From positions 1 through 64,000 of the forward strand of contig NZ_FUWH01000003.1 of NCBI RefSeq assembly GCF_900167075.1: DNA of 64,000 bases. Reading direction: 5' to 3'. Both the position numbers and the translations under genes were made by a program. This document shows, one piece after another, positions 36,423-45,349 of the stretch. The stretch comes from Sediminibacterium ginsengisoli. Lineage in GTDB: Bacteria > Bacteroidota > Bacteroidia > Chitinophagales > Chitinophagaceae. The notes below the pieces were generated by a model. The model made no database searches. It was not told the origin of the DNA and saw nothing but the letters and a program-made list of their open reading frames with translations. Numbering within the stretch: the stretch's first letter is position 1; every line of letters begins with the position of its first letter.

Positions 36423-37613
36423 TTAGTTTTTCAGCACGCCCAGTTCACGGCCGGTTTTGGTAAACGCTTCAATTGCTTTATCGAGGTGGTGTTGTTCATG
36501 CGCGGCACTGAGCTGAACACGGATACGCGCCAGACCTTTTGCCACTACCGGGTAGAAGAACCCGATCACATATACGCCTTCTTCCAGCAGTTTGGCCGCA
36601 AAATTCTGGGCTACCACTGCGTCATAGAGCATAATGGGAACGATCGGGTGATCGCCTGGTTTGATATCGAAACCTGCTTCTGTCATTTTCGTTCTGAAAT
36701 AACGGGTATTGTATTCCAGTTTATCGCGCAACTCTGTTGTTTCTGTAAGCATATCGAGCACGGCAATGGATGCGCCTACAATGGATGGTGCAACTGTATT
36801 CGAGAAGAGATAAGGCCTGCTTCGCTGGCGCAGCATTTCGATGATCTCTTTTCTTCCTGAAGTGAATCCGCCGCTCGCACCACCAAGGGCTTTGCCTAAT
36901 GTTCCCGTGATGATATCGATCCTGCCCATCACATTCCTGTATTCATGTGTACCACGGCCTGTTTTGCCCAGGAAGCCGGAAGAATGACATTCGTCGATCA
37001 TTACGATGGCATCGTATTGATCTGCAAGATCACAGATCTTATCCAGCTGTGCAATGGTACCATCCATGCTGAAGGAACCATCGGTTACGATAATGCGGCT
37101 TCTGCAACCGGCGCTTTCTTTTAATTTGGCTTCCAGATCTTCCATGTTATTGTGCTCATAACGGAAGCGCTGCGCCTTGCATAATCTTACGCCATCAATG
37201 ATGGATGCATGGTTCAGCGCGTCGCTGATGATGGCGTCTTCCTCATTGAAGAGCGGCTCAAACACACCACCGTTCGCATCAAAAGCTGCGGCATACAGAA
37301 TGGTATCTTCCGTGCCGAGGAATGCAGCTATTTTCTGCTCCAGCTCCTTATGAATATCCTGTGTTCCACAGATAAAACGTACGCTGCTCATGCCATAACC
37401 ATGTGTATCGATGGCTTTATGGGCCGCTTCGATCACTTTGGGATGTGATGAAAGTCCGAGGTAGTTGTTGGCGCAGAAATTCAGTACGGTCTTACCGTTC
37501 ACTACTATTTCCGGTCCCTGTTCGCTGGTAATGATGCGTTCTTTTTTGAACAGACCTGCGGTTTCAATTTCGGTCAGTTCTGCCTTGATGCGGCTTACAA
37601 ATTTTTCATTCAT
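36423..37613 (-). CDS. kbl: Glycine C-acetyltransferase (2-amino-3-ketobutyrate CoA ligase)
   Basis: The 396-residue alpha-oxoamine synthase has NFCANNYLGLSSHPKV, the cofactor region VMIDECHSSGFLGKTGRGT and the PLP lysine segment TGTLGKALGGASGG. Kbl cleaves 2-amino-3-oxobutyrate with CoA to glycine and acetyl-CoA during threonine breakdown. The threonine dehydrogenase gene is not adjacent. Length and motifs favour Kbl over serine palmitoyltransferase or BioF. The class D beta-lactamase follows after 9 bases. Confidence 0.92.
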   Translation of the reverse strand: MNEKFVSRIKAELTEIETAGLFKKERIITSEQGPEIVVNGKTVLNFCANNYLGLSSHPKVIEAAHKAIDTHGYGMSSVRFICGTQDIHKELEQKIAAFLGTEDTILYAAAFDANGGVFEPLFNEEDAIISDALNHASIIDGVRLCKAQRFRYEHNNMEDLEAKLKESAGCRSRIIVTDGSFSMDGTIAQLDKICDLADQYDAIVMIDECHSSGFLGKTGRGTHEYRNVMGRIDIITGTLGKALGGASGGFTSGRKEIIEMLRQRSRPYLFSNTVAPSIVGASIAVLDMLTETTELRDKLEYNTRYFRTKMTEAGFDIKPGDHPIVPIMLYDAVVAQNFAAKLLEEGVYVIGFFYPVVAKGLARIRVQLSAAHEQHHLDKAIEAFTKTGRELGVLKN

Positions 37614-37764
37614 AATGGAAGCTTTAGCCGCGCGAAGTTAACACAAAGGGCTTAATAATGCAGGATTTGCAGTTTAACCTGTCAATGGGGCCGATGGCAG
37701 GAAGATTCCATTATTTGTATCCCTGCAAAACCCAAAGCCCTGATCATAAATGCCTTAAAAGCAG

Positions 37765-38448
37765 TTACACCACAAACCGGTATCCAACCCCTTTAATGGT
37801 AATGATCTCGATGGCAGGATCTTCCCTGAGATAACCGCGGATTTTGGTCACATATACATCGAGGTTCCTGCTGTTGAAAAAGGAGTCGTTACCCCAGATA
37901 TGATTCAGCAGTTCGCGGCGGTCGATGACCATATTACGGTTCTGGTATAGGTATTTCAGCAGTTCACTTTCGCGGTAAGACAAACGGCGCTCTTCTTTGC
38001 CATTGCCCAGTACCTGTTTGTTCAGGTGGAACTGGTATTTTCCGATTGTGATTGCATCACCGGAAATAGGAGTTACTTCTTCTTTTTTTACCTTCAATGC
38101 ATTCTCAATACGCACAATCAGTTCTTCCATGCTGAAGGGTTTCCGGATATAATCATTGGCGCCGAGCCTGAAGCCATGCACCACGTCATCTGTTTGTGTT
38201 TTGGCGGTAAGAAAAATGATCGGCACATCATCGTTCTGCTTGCGGATATCTTCTGCCAGTTCAAATCCGCTCCTGTTAGGGAGCATTACATCGAGTATGC
38301 AGATATCAGGTTGCTCATCTTCAAAACTGCGTACCACATCGGCACCGTCCGATTCCATGATCACTTCAAATCCTCTTGTTTCAAGCGTTTCCTTTACGAT
38401 CTTTCCCAAAAACAATTCGTCTTCTACATAAAGCACTTTAATATTCAT
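37765..38448 (-). CDS. OmpR-family response regulator
   Basis: The 227-residue protein has a receiver with ED pair (9-11), Asp53 in CILDVMLP and Lys in YIRKPFS. The winged-helix DNA-binding domain (about 128-227) has RESELLKYLYQNRNMVIDRR and TIKGVGYRFVV. The kinase gene is 14 bases upstream on the same strand. Its targets are not evident. Confidence 0.95.
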   Translation of the reverse strand: MNIKVLYVEDELFLGKIVKETLETRGFEVIMESDGADVVRSFEDEQPDICILDVMLPNRSGFELAEDIRKQNDDVPIIFLTAKTQTDDVVHGFRLGANDYIRKPFSMEELIVRIENALKVKKEEVTPISGDAITIGKYQFHLNKQVLGNGKEERRLSYRESELLKYLYQNRNMVIDRRELLNHIWGNDSFFNSRNLDVYVTKIRGYLREDPAIEIITIKGVGYRFVV

Positions 38449-38462
38449 GGCTGCCTTTATTA

Positions 38463-40436
38463 TCAGTTTGTGGTAGGTTCTGAATGATTGTTGGCCGGTA
38501 ATTTCACAATGAACGCACTTCCCTTGCCCAGCACGCTTTCCACATGAATGGAGCCTTCGTGCTTCTTCACAATCTCGGCTACATAACTTAAACCTAACCC
38601 ATATCCTTTGATGTTATGTTTATCGCCCATCGGTACCCTGAAAAACTTATCAAACACTTTTCCCTGGTACTGGTGTGCAATGCCGATGCCGTTATCACTT
38701 ACCTTCAGTTCAAGCATTCCGTTCTCATCCACAGCCAGCGCCACAGCGATCACGGCTTTGGTCTGACTGTATTTCAACGCATTGTCCAGCAGGTTAAATA
38801 TAACACTTGTTATGTGTAATTTATCGGCTACAATGGTAAATGGCCCGCCTTCAGTAGTGAATGATACTTCCGCTTTCTGTTTCTCGAACTGCAGCCTCAT
38901 GGTAAGCATGGTCTCTTCAACCAGTTCCTTCAGATCGAAAGTTTCTTTTTTCAGTTCTACTTTTTTGTTTTCGAACATGGACAGTTTCAGCACTTTGTCA
39001 ACCAGCAGGCTCAGCCGCTGAAGTTCCGAAGCAGAAATATCCAGGTATTCCCTGGTTCTTTCCGGGCTTTGTATCGCATTGAAGTTACGCAGTGCTTCTA
39101 TCGCCACGGTTACAGTAGCGATAGGCGTTTTCAGCTCATGTGTGATATTGCTGATGAAATCGTTTTTGATCCCGGCGAGCTTTTGTTGTGCCAGCAGGTT
39201 GCGGTACATGATAATGAACGAACCAAGCACCAGTACAAGCAACAGCACAGACCCGCCGATCTGCAGCTTCATCTGCTGCAGCAGGTACATACGCACATCG
39301 CCGAAAGATGCCTGGTAAGAATAAGGCGTATTGTAACCTGCATATACCTTTGAAGTGATCACCTGCCTTGAGCTGTCGATAGCAAGTGTATCTTTTTTTC
39401 GTAATGAATCCTTTGCATATTGCCTGAATACGATCCGGTAGGAAGGGTACCTGGTCATGGTCTTCGACAACTCTGTCTTATAAGCTGAATCGATCGTTTT
39501 AACAGGAATGGAATCGTTTACTGTTTTGTTCTCGATCAGGAAACGGATCATAGGGGAAAGATCGCGTTTAACCATAGGCATATCAACCACCATTCCCTTC
39601 ACATTAAATTCCGGCTGTGATTTTCCCGACCTGAAAGAATCCGTATTTTTTCCACGCACACCATAGCCGATCACGTTTACGACTTCCGTTCCCTGATCTG
39701 CCTTTACGGTGCCATGAATACTTGCGGCACCAGGTTTTTCATGAACGCTGATCGCCGTAATGCCACGTTTGACACTATCCCTTCCGTGACGACGTTTTAA
39801 ACTATCCAGACGCAGATTCAGCCTTGTTCTGAACGCAAATGAAGCTGAATCCGTAAACTGATGCAGTTTCATACTATCGGAATCCTTCATTCGTACCGCA
39901 ATGGTAGTTGTTGCTTCGCCCTCTCTATCCATCGCCACCACCCTGTTGCTCGCAGAATCATACCGCAGGAAGAAACGGCGGCGGACTGAATCGGCGGCAG
40001 TATTGATCCTGATCTTCTGTTTGGCCATGGTTTCCAGCAGCTCAACCGGCAGTTCGGGTCTTTGCGTTGCAGCATCTCCCGAATAAATGGTGATTGACTT
40101 TATCTTTTCAGGATCAATATTCCTCAATTGATCAGCAGCCTTCGGTGATAATGTTTGAAGCGGGAACTTATGGATATTTTTGACAGAATCGACCCGTTCA
40201 AAGGGCACACTGTTTGCCGTGATCATGGTAGGGCCACTATGCGCAGACAATGCAGTGTCCTTCTCGAAACGCTGGCGCTGCAGTTTGCTGATGGCACTTC
40301 TGAACGCAACATCCGAAGCGCTTGAAAAGGTTTTATATTCATCCTTATACAACTTCACAAGCCAGTAGCATTCAAATGCAGCCAGCAGGATAATGGTAGC
40401 AACCATCAATATGCGGGAAAGTTGTAGTTTATTCAT
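38463..40436 (-). CDS. Membrane sensor histidine kinase (HisKA/HATPase_c)
   Basis: The 657-residue kinase has TM1 (about 9-29), a large extracytoplasmic region of about 360 residues without a recognisable sensor domain, and TM2 (about 394-414, GGSVLLLVLVLGSFIIMY). HisKA carries the H-box NITHELKTPIATV. HATPase_c has N-box VIFNLLDNALKYS, G1 DNGIGI and G2 GYGLGLSYV. The periplasmic part is rich in Lys, Arg and Asp and contains an ITIYSGDAATQRPEL-like segment. It is followed by its regulator. The signal is unknown. Confidence 0.94.
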   Translation of the reverse strand: MNKLQLSRILMVATIILLAAFECYWLVKLYKDEYKTFSSASDVAFRSAISKLQRQRFEKDTALSAHSGPTMITANSVPFERVDSVKNIHKFPLQTLSPKAADQLRNIDPEKIKSITIYSGDAATQRPELPVELLETMAKQKIRINTAADSVRRRFFLRYDSASNRVVAMDREGEATTTIAVRMKDSDSMKLHQFTDSASFAFRTRLNLRLDSLKRRHGRDSVKRGITAISVHEKPGAASIHGTVKADQGTEVVNVIGYGVRGKNTDSFRSGKSQPEFNVKGMVVDMPMVKRDLSPMIRFLIENKTVNDSIPVKTIDSAYKTELSKTMTRYPSYRIVFRQYAKDSLRKKDTLAIDSSRQVITSKVYAGYNTPYSYQASFGDVRMYLLQQMKLQIGGSVLLLVLVLGSFIIMYRNLLAQQKLAGIKNDFISNITHELKTPIATVTVAIEALRNFNAIQSPERTREYLDISASELQRLSLLVDKVLKLSMFENKKVELKKETFDLKELVEETMLTMRLQFEKQKAEVSFTTEGGPFTIVADKLHITSVIFNLLDNALKYSQTKAVIAVALAVDENGMLELKVSDNGIGIAHQYQGKVFDKFFRVPMGDKHNIKGYGLGLSYVAEIVKKHEGSIHVESVLGKGSAFIVKLPANNHSEPTTN

Positions 40437-40455
40437 AATTCGGTCTGTTCGTCTG

Positions 40456-40463
40456 CAAATGTA
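40456..40463 (-). promoter_or_regulatory. -7 box (TACATTTG) for the OmpR-type two-component operon
   Basis: An exact TAnnTTTG match on the minus strand, 19 bases before the kinase ATG at 40436. Confidence 0.55.
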
Positions 40464-40541
40464 AAAAGCCTGCCCGCTTCGCTGTTCTTTTCATTAACCT
40501 AAATTAACCTTTATACAAGAATGCTTAACACAGGCCGGATT

Positions 40542-40549
40542 TAGCTTTG
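40542..40549 (+). promoter_or_regulatory. -7 box (TAGCTTTG) for the GLPGLI gene
   Basis: An exact TAnnTTTG match, 63 bases before the ATG at 40613, so the leader would be longer than for neighbouring genes. Confidence 0.45.
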
Positions 40550-40612
40550 ATCCTGTTCCGGCACCGTAAAAGGCCGGGGATATTTTATCATCAAAGGACT
40601 AAAACCACTTAC

Positions 40613-41431
40613 ATGAAAAAAGCATTTTTACTGCTTATCACTACAGCCTCTTTTTCCTGCATAAAGGCTCAGATCAAGGAAGGAACCATTGTGTATGAGC
40701 GTAAGATCAATCAGCACAGAGCCATTTCAGATGAGCAGATGAAAGCCATGCTTCCGGAATTCAGAACTTCCAGGCACCAGCTGATCTTCAGCGACAGCGT
40801 TTCTCTCTTTAAAATGCTGCCTGAAGATGAAGCGCCGGATCCATTTGCGGGTAGCGGCGGAACACGTGTGATCATGCGGATGTCGGGCAGCGATGGCGGC
40901 GATCTGTATAAGAATTTCAAAACAGCGCAGTCGGTTTCCAGCCAGGAAATGGGCGGCAAAGCATATCTCATCACCGACAGTATCAAACAGCAACCGTGGA
41001 AGATCGGTACCGAAACCAGGCAGATCCTCGGTTATACCTGTATCAAAGCGACCCGGAAATTGACCATGCAGACAGCAGGTGTAAGAAGAATGAGCTTTAC
41101 CAGCGGCGGCGGTGCACCGCAGGTAGACACTACTGCCGCACAGGCCAAACCAAGGGAAATAGAGATCGTGGCCTGGTACGCTGAAAGCCTGGTAAGCCCG
41201 GCAGGACCTGACAGTTACGGATTATTACCCGGTGTAATACTTGAACTGAACATGGATAATGGCGCAACTGTTTACACCGCAACGGAAGTTAAAAAAACAG
41301 CAGATGCCAAAGACCTGAAAGAACCGAAAAAAGGTAAAGTGATCACCGCAGCTGAATTCAATAAACTGAGGCTGGAAATGATCAGCAACCAGTTGCCTGT
41401 GGGAGCTGGTACTTTCAGGATCGGTGGTTGA
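40613..41431 (+). CDS. GLPGLI family exported protein
   Basis: The ATG at 40613 gives 272 residues with signal peptide MKKAFLLLITTASFSCIKAQ. Family features are GTIVYERKI near the mature N-terminus, ILGYTCIKATRK, and the name-giving motif in degenerate form YGLLPGVILEL, preceded by IVAWYAESL. GLPGLI proteins are abundant in Bacteroidota, and their role is not established. Length is normal for the family. Divergent from the two-component operon. Confidence 0.88.
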   Translation: MKKAFLLLITTASFSCIKAQIKEGTIVYERKINQHRAISDEQMKAMLPEFRTSRHQLIFSDSVSLFKMLPEDEAPDPFAGSGGTRVIMRMSGSDGGDLYKNFKTAQSVSSQEMGGKAYLITDSIKQQPWKIGTETRQILGYTCIKATRKLTMQTAGVRRMSFTSGGGAPQVDTTAAQAKPREIEIVAWYAESLVSPAGPDSYGLLPGVILELNMDNGATVYTATEVKKTADAKDLKEPKKGKVITAAEFNKLRLEMISNQLPVGAGTFRIGG

Positions 41432-41456
41432 TCCCTTTGTAGTATATCGGTTTAGC

Positions 41457-41486
41457 AAAAGCCCCGGGATTCCGGGGCTTTTATTT
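41457..41486. terminator. Bidirectional terminator between the GLPGLI and permease genes
   Basis: AAAAGCCCCGG, loop GATT, CCGGGGCTTTT followed by ATTTT. It lies between two convergent genes. Confidence 0.85.
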
Positions 41487-41504
41487 TATGAATATTCAGA
41501 TCGT

Positions 41505-42584
41505 TTATTTACCCCTTACATTCAATGCATCACGCAGGCCATTGCCCAGTAGGTTAAAGGCCAGTACAAGCAGCATGATCGCAAAGCCCGGTACAAGGGC
41601 CAGCATGGGATTATGTGTGATGATGAAATTGTAATTCTCCTTGATCATCAATCCCCAGCTCGGTTGCGGCGGCTGTACACCAACACCCAGGAAACTCAGA
41701 CCTGCTTCTATTACGATAGCCGATGCGAAGTTGCTCGCAGCGATCACCATCACCGGGCCTAATATATTGGGAAGGATATGCCTGAAAATAGCACGCAGGT
41801 GAGAATAGCCGAGTGCGCGTGTTGCCTCGATATATTCCAGCTCCCGGATGGCAAGCACCTGGCCGCGCACCAGCCTGGCAACGTTCACCCACATGGTAAG
41901 CCCTACGGCAATGAACACCTGCCAGAAACCTTTACCCAGCACGAGTGTAATGGCAAATACCAGCAGCAGCGTGGGTATGCTCCAGATGACGTTGATGAAC
42001 CACATGATCACATCGTCCGTACGGCCACGGAAATAACCAGCCAGTGCACCCAACAGGATACCGATGGTAAGCGAGATCAGAACTGCGATCAAACCTACAC
42101 CGAGGCTTACACGCACTCCGATCAGAAGGCGGCTGAGGATATCGCGGCCAAACTTATCCGTACCCAGGTAATAAGTAACGCGTGAAACGGGTTGTTCGGG
42201 GTTCACTTCACTGAACGGGATGGATTTTCTTTCGGTAATGCCTTCGTCTACATATTTCTGGTAGATCAGGCTGTCTGCCCGGATGGTATAATCAGTAACG
42301 GGAATATATTGCCATTTGTCTTCCCGCCCGCCGATCATCCTGGCCATTATACCCGGAACTGCAATGGTTTTATCACGCTTTACCTGCATCAGGTTTACGC
42401 TGAAGCCCGGTTTTTTACTGCCGATCTCCGGGATCATGCGGTTGGCATTGGGTGATGGATCGGGTACAATGAAATAGCAGAATACGGCAAGCAGCGAACT
42501 GATCAGGATCAGTATCATACCAAAGATTGCACCTTTATTCTTGAATAGTCTCCTGGTAAACAGTGATGAGTTACGGGTTGCCAC
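41505..42584 (-). CDS. Oligopeptide/dipeptide-type ABC permease (DppC/OppC family)
   Basis: The 359-residue protein has one N-terminal membrane helix (GMILILISSLLAVFCYF), an insertion of about 90 residues, then the BPD permease core. The core has YYLGTDKFGRDILSRLLIG and the EAA-type loop EYIEATRALGYSHLRAIFRH, with five more membrane segments. The start is GTG at 42584. No partner DppB permease, ATPase or binding protein is nearby, so its complex must be encoded elsewhere. The substrate is unknown. Confidence 0.88.
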   Translation of the reverse strand: MATRNSSLFTRRLFKNKGAIFGMILILISSLLAVFCYFIVPDPSPNANRMIPEIGSKKPGFSVNLMQVKRDKTIAVPGIMARMIGGREDKWQYIPVTDYTIRADSLIYQKYVDEGITERKSIPFSEVNPEQPVSRVTYYLGTDKFGRDILSRLLIGVRVSLGVGLIAVLISLTIGILLGALAGYFRGRTDDVIMWFINVIWSIPTLLLVFAITLVLGKGFWQVFIAVGLTMWVNVARLVRGQVLAIRELEYIEATRALGYSHLRAIFRHILPNILGPVMVIAASNFASAIVIEAGLSFLGVGVQPPQPSWGLMIKENYNFIITHNPMLALVPGFAIMLLVLAFNLLGNGLRDALNVRGK

Positions 42585-42699
42585 GGGGGGAAATTAAGAA
42601 AAGATCAGCATTCTCGCTAAAAGGAAAACTCAATTAAACTTTTGCGTCCGGCGCTGGTCTATTTATTGCAGTCCGTATCCATGAGATAAAAACACTTCT

Positions 42700-42804
42700 A
42701 TGAAAAACGTAGTAACATTTGTGCTTTCCCTCTTCGCCCTGGTTTCCCTGATGATCTATGCATGGTGGCCTGAAAGCGGCAGCAAGGCAGGACATGCGGA
42801 ATAA
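42700..42804 (+). CDS. Candidate 34-residue single-pass membrane peptide
   Basis: ATG at 42700 opens MKNVVTFVLSLFALVSLMIY, continuing AWWPESGSKAGHAE, then TAA. One hydrophobic helix follows a basic N-terminus, with a short polar tail. It lies in the gap between two minus-strand genes and ends 6 bases before the glycosyltransferase stop. No homology is recalled, and chance cannot be excluded for so short a frame. The TM-plus-tail design in otherwise unexplained DNA argues for a real small protein. Confidence 0.4.
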   Translation: MKNVVTFVLSLFALVSLMIYAWWPESGSKAGHAE

Positions 42805-42809
42805 AATCA

Positions 42810-43958
42810 TCACCGAACCGATCTTCCCTTCCACTGATAAGATCCGAATTTACCCAGCCAGCCGGCTATAACCGTATAGGTAATATGAAAAGGCTGCATC
42901 ACCGGGAACAGGTATAAGGCTCCCAGCTGGTTGTAAAAACGGGCAACAGGTATCATGAAACTCAGTTCTACTCCTGTTTTTACCGCCACGAAAAGCAGCC
43001 AGTTAACCAGGCCGCCTTCCACAAAAAAACTGAACGGGAACAGTAACAGCAACGCTGCATTCAGCGCATACACAAGCGCAAGCGTCCAGAAGATTCCTTT
43101 ATCATCATATTGATCTGCTTTACTCGCCCAGCGGATCCGCTGGTTAAAAAAATCTTTCCAGGTATGCATCGGTTCTGTGGTAACGATCATACCGGGAGAA
43201 AAAAGATAGGCCATCCGGTCCGGATACAAGGCTTTGATCTTATGCATCAGCAGCATATCATCGCCACTCGCCACATGATCGATGCCGCTGAATTTTCCCG
43301 CCTCATAAAACACATCTTTCCGGTAAGCCAGGTTAGCGCCATTACACATGCTGTGATACCCGGCCGATACCGCCGCAGCTGTAATACCCTGCAGACTAAT
43401 AAAATCCAGCAACTGAAACGCGGAAAGGAATGAACCGTTATGTGTGAACATCACCGGCGCTGCAATGAATACAGGCGAATTGCCGGAAATGCATGCATTC
43501 AGTGTAGATAACCAGTTTGGGGGAGCGTAACAGTCGGCATCGGTTGTAACGATCCAGTCGCCCATGCTTTCCGCTATCGCCATTTCAATCGCCATTTTCT
43601 TATACGCATTCAGCTGTTTATTTGCCAGGCGTTCCTGTAAGTTGATAAGACGCAGGTTAGGATATTCCGCCTGCAGTTTCCGGATAACGGCTTCCGTATT
43701 GTCGGTAGAGTGATCATTGATCACAATCACTTCAAACAGATCTGCAGGATATTGCTGCTGCAGGATGCTGTGCAGGCAGGCCGCTATGCCATTGCCTTCA
43801 TTACGTGCCGGTATGATCACGCTGAACTTTGTCTTTGGCTCAGGCATTACAGCAGTGCTGAACGGCTTCAGTCGCAGGAACCATTTCCTGTATTGCAGGA
43901 TCAGGAAACTGTATACAGCCAGTAGAAAAGTGGTAACAATAATTGCAGCGATATACAT
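42810..43958 (-). CDS. Membrane glycosyltransferase family 2
   Basis: The 382-residue protein has an N-terminal membrane helix (IAAIIVTTFLLAVYSFLIL), then a GT-A domain. Motifs are FSVIIPARNEGNGIAACLHS, INDHSTDNT, the DxD-type VTTDADC, the acceptor-site region SGDDMLL and NQRIRW (QxxRW). Two to three C-terminal membrane segments follow. QxxRW places it with processive or polysaccharide-type GT2 enzymes that use UDP or GDP sugars at the inner membrane. Product unknown. The -7 box almost touches the ATG (see that entry). Confidence 0.88.
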   Translation of the reverse strand: MYIAAIIVTTFLLAVYSFLILQYRKWFLRLKPFSTAVMPEPKTKFSVIIPARNEGNGIAACLHSILQQQYPADLFEVIVINDHSTDNTEAVIRKLQAEYPNLRLINLQERLANKQLNAYKKMAIEMAIAESMGDWIVTTDADCYAPPNWLSTLNACISGNSPVFIAAPVMFTHNGSFLSAFQLLDFISLQGITAAAVSAGYHSMCNGANLAYRKDVFYEAGKFSGIDHVASGDDMLLMHKIKALYPDRMAYLFSPGMIVTTEPMHTWKDFFNQRIRWASKADQYDDKGIFWTLALVYALNAALLLLFPFSFFVEGGLVNWLLFVAVKTGVELSFMIPVARFYNQLGALYLFPVMQPFHITYTVIAGWLGKFGSYQWKGRSVR

Positions 43959-43962
43959 GGAA

Positions 43963-43970
43963 CAAAGATA
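43963..43970 (-). promoter_or_regulatory. -7 box (TATCTTTG) directly at the glycosyltransferase start
   Basis: An exact TAnnTTTG match on the minus strand ending 4 bases before the ATG at 43958. With the usual -7 spacing, transcription would begin near the ATG, implying a leaderless mRNA if the box is used. TTG at 43995-43997 is a possible -33 (24-base spacer). Confidence 0.35.
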
Positions 43971-43985
43971 AATGGTTGTGCCGCG

Positions 43986-44795
43986 TTAATCGTTCAACAA
44001 AGGCGCAGCAATTACAGAAGCATATTTTTCCCGCAGCAACTGATGACCCGCCGTAAGTTCTTTCACATGGATCAGGCTTTCGGCTCCTTCGGCAAAACGG
44101 TGGCCGTGACTGGCAACGATCACTTTATCGAACAACCCGAAAAACAACCATACCGGGATCCGGCGGATTTCTGCATTTTTTTTAACCAGTTGCGGATCGG
44201 GGTTGAAATACCGCATGGCTGTCCAGCGCTGATACAGCAGTTTGCGCTGCTCAGCATCATCCAGGTAATAATGAACAAATTTGACAAGACTCTTATGATA
44301 AAGTTTCAGCCACCCTGCCAGGTCGATCACTTTAAAGAACCAGCCCGGCTGACGCATCACATACCCGAACAAACGGTTGCCCAGCCTGTTCTGTGTGGCA
44401 AAGCGCTGCCAGGGGTTTTTATGCAGTCCGTCAGGTGCAGCCAGTACAACCCGCCTGATCCTGTCAGGGATCTGCTGCAATAACTGCAGGGAAACCCTGC
44501 CACCCATACTGAACCCGCAGAGACTCACCGGAACGTTGGCAGGCACCAGCATCTCCATCAGTTCAACCAGCTGATCCGGCATAAATTCCTTTCCTTCTTC
44601 CCAGCGTGTCTGCCCGTGGAAAGGCATATCAAACGCGATCAGCGTATACTTTTCACCCAGTAATGATTCCAACACACTGAATGTACAGCCGTCTTCTCCA
44701 TAGCCATGAAAACAGAACAGCCATTCCGGCCCGTTGCCGAAACGGTGATAATGGATCACCGAGCGCCGATATGTAAGCCATAGATTTCCCGCCAC
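43986..44795 (-). CDS. Alpha/beta hydrolase
   Basis: The 269-residue protein has the oxyanion region CFHGYGEDG and nucleophile elbow LCGFSMGGRVSL. The acid lies in FFGLFDKVI and the His in ELTAGHQLL. These form the full catalytic triad of an alpha/beta hydrolase. The substrate is unknown. The apparent start is GTG (44795), since no suitable ATG precedes the first strand. It is divergent from the MarR gene and ends 27 bases before the glycosyltransferase start. Confidence 0.85.
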   Translation of the reverse strand: MAGNLWLTYRRSVIHYHRFGNGPEWLFCFHGYGEDGCTFSVLESLLGEKYTLIAFDMPFHGQTRWEEGKEFMPDQLVELMEMLVPANVPVSLCGFSMGGRVSLQLLQQIPDRIRRVVLAAPDGLHKNPWQRFATQNRLGNRLFGYVMRQPGWFFKVIDLAGWLKLYHKSLVKFVHYYLDDAEQRKLLYQRWTAMRYFNPDPQLVKKNAEIRRIPVWLFFGLFDKVIVASHGHRFAEGAESLIHVKELTAGHQLLREKYASVIAAPLLND

Positions 44796-44819
44796 AACCG
44801 GAAATTTAAGAGTTTATTC

Positions 44820-44850
44820 TTGGAGATGTCAAAGAAACGGATTTACTTTG
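44820..44850 (+). promoter_or_regulatory. Promoter of the MarR/acyl-CoA dehydrogenase operon
   Basis: TTG (44820-44822), a 20-base spacer, then TTACTTTG (44843-44850, one mismatch to TAnnTTTG). It lies upstream of the ATG at 44874 and argues against a start at 44820. Confidence 0.5.
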
Positions 44851-44853
44851 AAA

Positions 44854-44869
44854 TTAGTTGCATAACTAA
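44854..44869. promoter_or_regulatory. Palindromic operator TTAGTT-GCAT-AACTAA
   Basis: A perfect 6-base inverted repeat with 4-base centre sits between the -7 box and the MarR start codon. Its size and placement fit a MarR-family site for autorepression. Confidence 0.6.
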
Positions 44870-44873
44870 CTAT

Positions 44874-45314
44874 ATGTCAAACAACCAATTCAGGCGGGGC
44901 GAATTATACAGTGTCATCAACGGGATGGCATCAACTGCCGTTGCGAGGCGCCTGCAGAAGAATTTCCGTAATGCGGGGCTCGAGATCACCATCGAGCAAT
45001 GGAGCGTTCTTTATCACTTATGGAAGCAGGATTGCCAGAGCCAGCAGGAATTGTGCAACCGCACATTCCGCGACAAACCGAGCATTACCAGGCTGATCGA
45101 TAACCTTGAAAAACAGAAACTGGTAAAACGGGTGGCATCCAAGGAAGACAGGCGTATCAACATGGTTTGTCTTACAGATGCCGCACGTGCATTGCAGGAT
45201 GTTACCATCGACCTGGCCAACCAGACCATGAGTGAAGCGCTGACGGGGGTGAACAAAGACGAGATCGAAACCGTGAAATCCGTTTTTCAGCGCGTGTACG
45301 ATAACCTGACCTGA
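44874..45314 (+). CDS. MarR-family transcriptional regulator
   Basis: The ATG at 44874 gives 146 residues with the MarR winged-helix core. Visible parts are ITIEQWSVLYHLWKQDCQSQ, the recognition helix region RDKPSITRLIDNLEKQKL, the wing KRVASKEDRRINMVCLTDAA and a C-terminal dimerisation helix. The acyl-CoA dehydrogenase gene follows after 35 bases. An acyl-CoA or lipid-like ligand is therefore plausible but inferred. A palindromic operator lies just upstream of its start, suggesting self-control and control of the enzyme. Confidence 0.9.
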   Translation: MSNNQFRRGELYSVINGMASTAVARRLQKNFRNAGLEITIEQWSVLYHLWKQDCQSQQELCNRTFRDKPSITRLIDNLEKQKLVKRVASKEDRRINMVCLTDAARALQDVTIDLANQTMSEALTGVNKDEIETVKSVFQRVYDNLT

Positions 45315-45349
45315 AACCAATAAACGAATAACCATAAAACAATTCTTCC

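Noticed and set aside
42634..42834. 66-codon minus-strand frame overlapping the 34-codon membrane peptide
   Set aside because: Mixed composition with scattered Cys and His, no signal or helix pattern; it also overlaps the start of the downstream glycosyltransferase 3' end.
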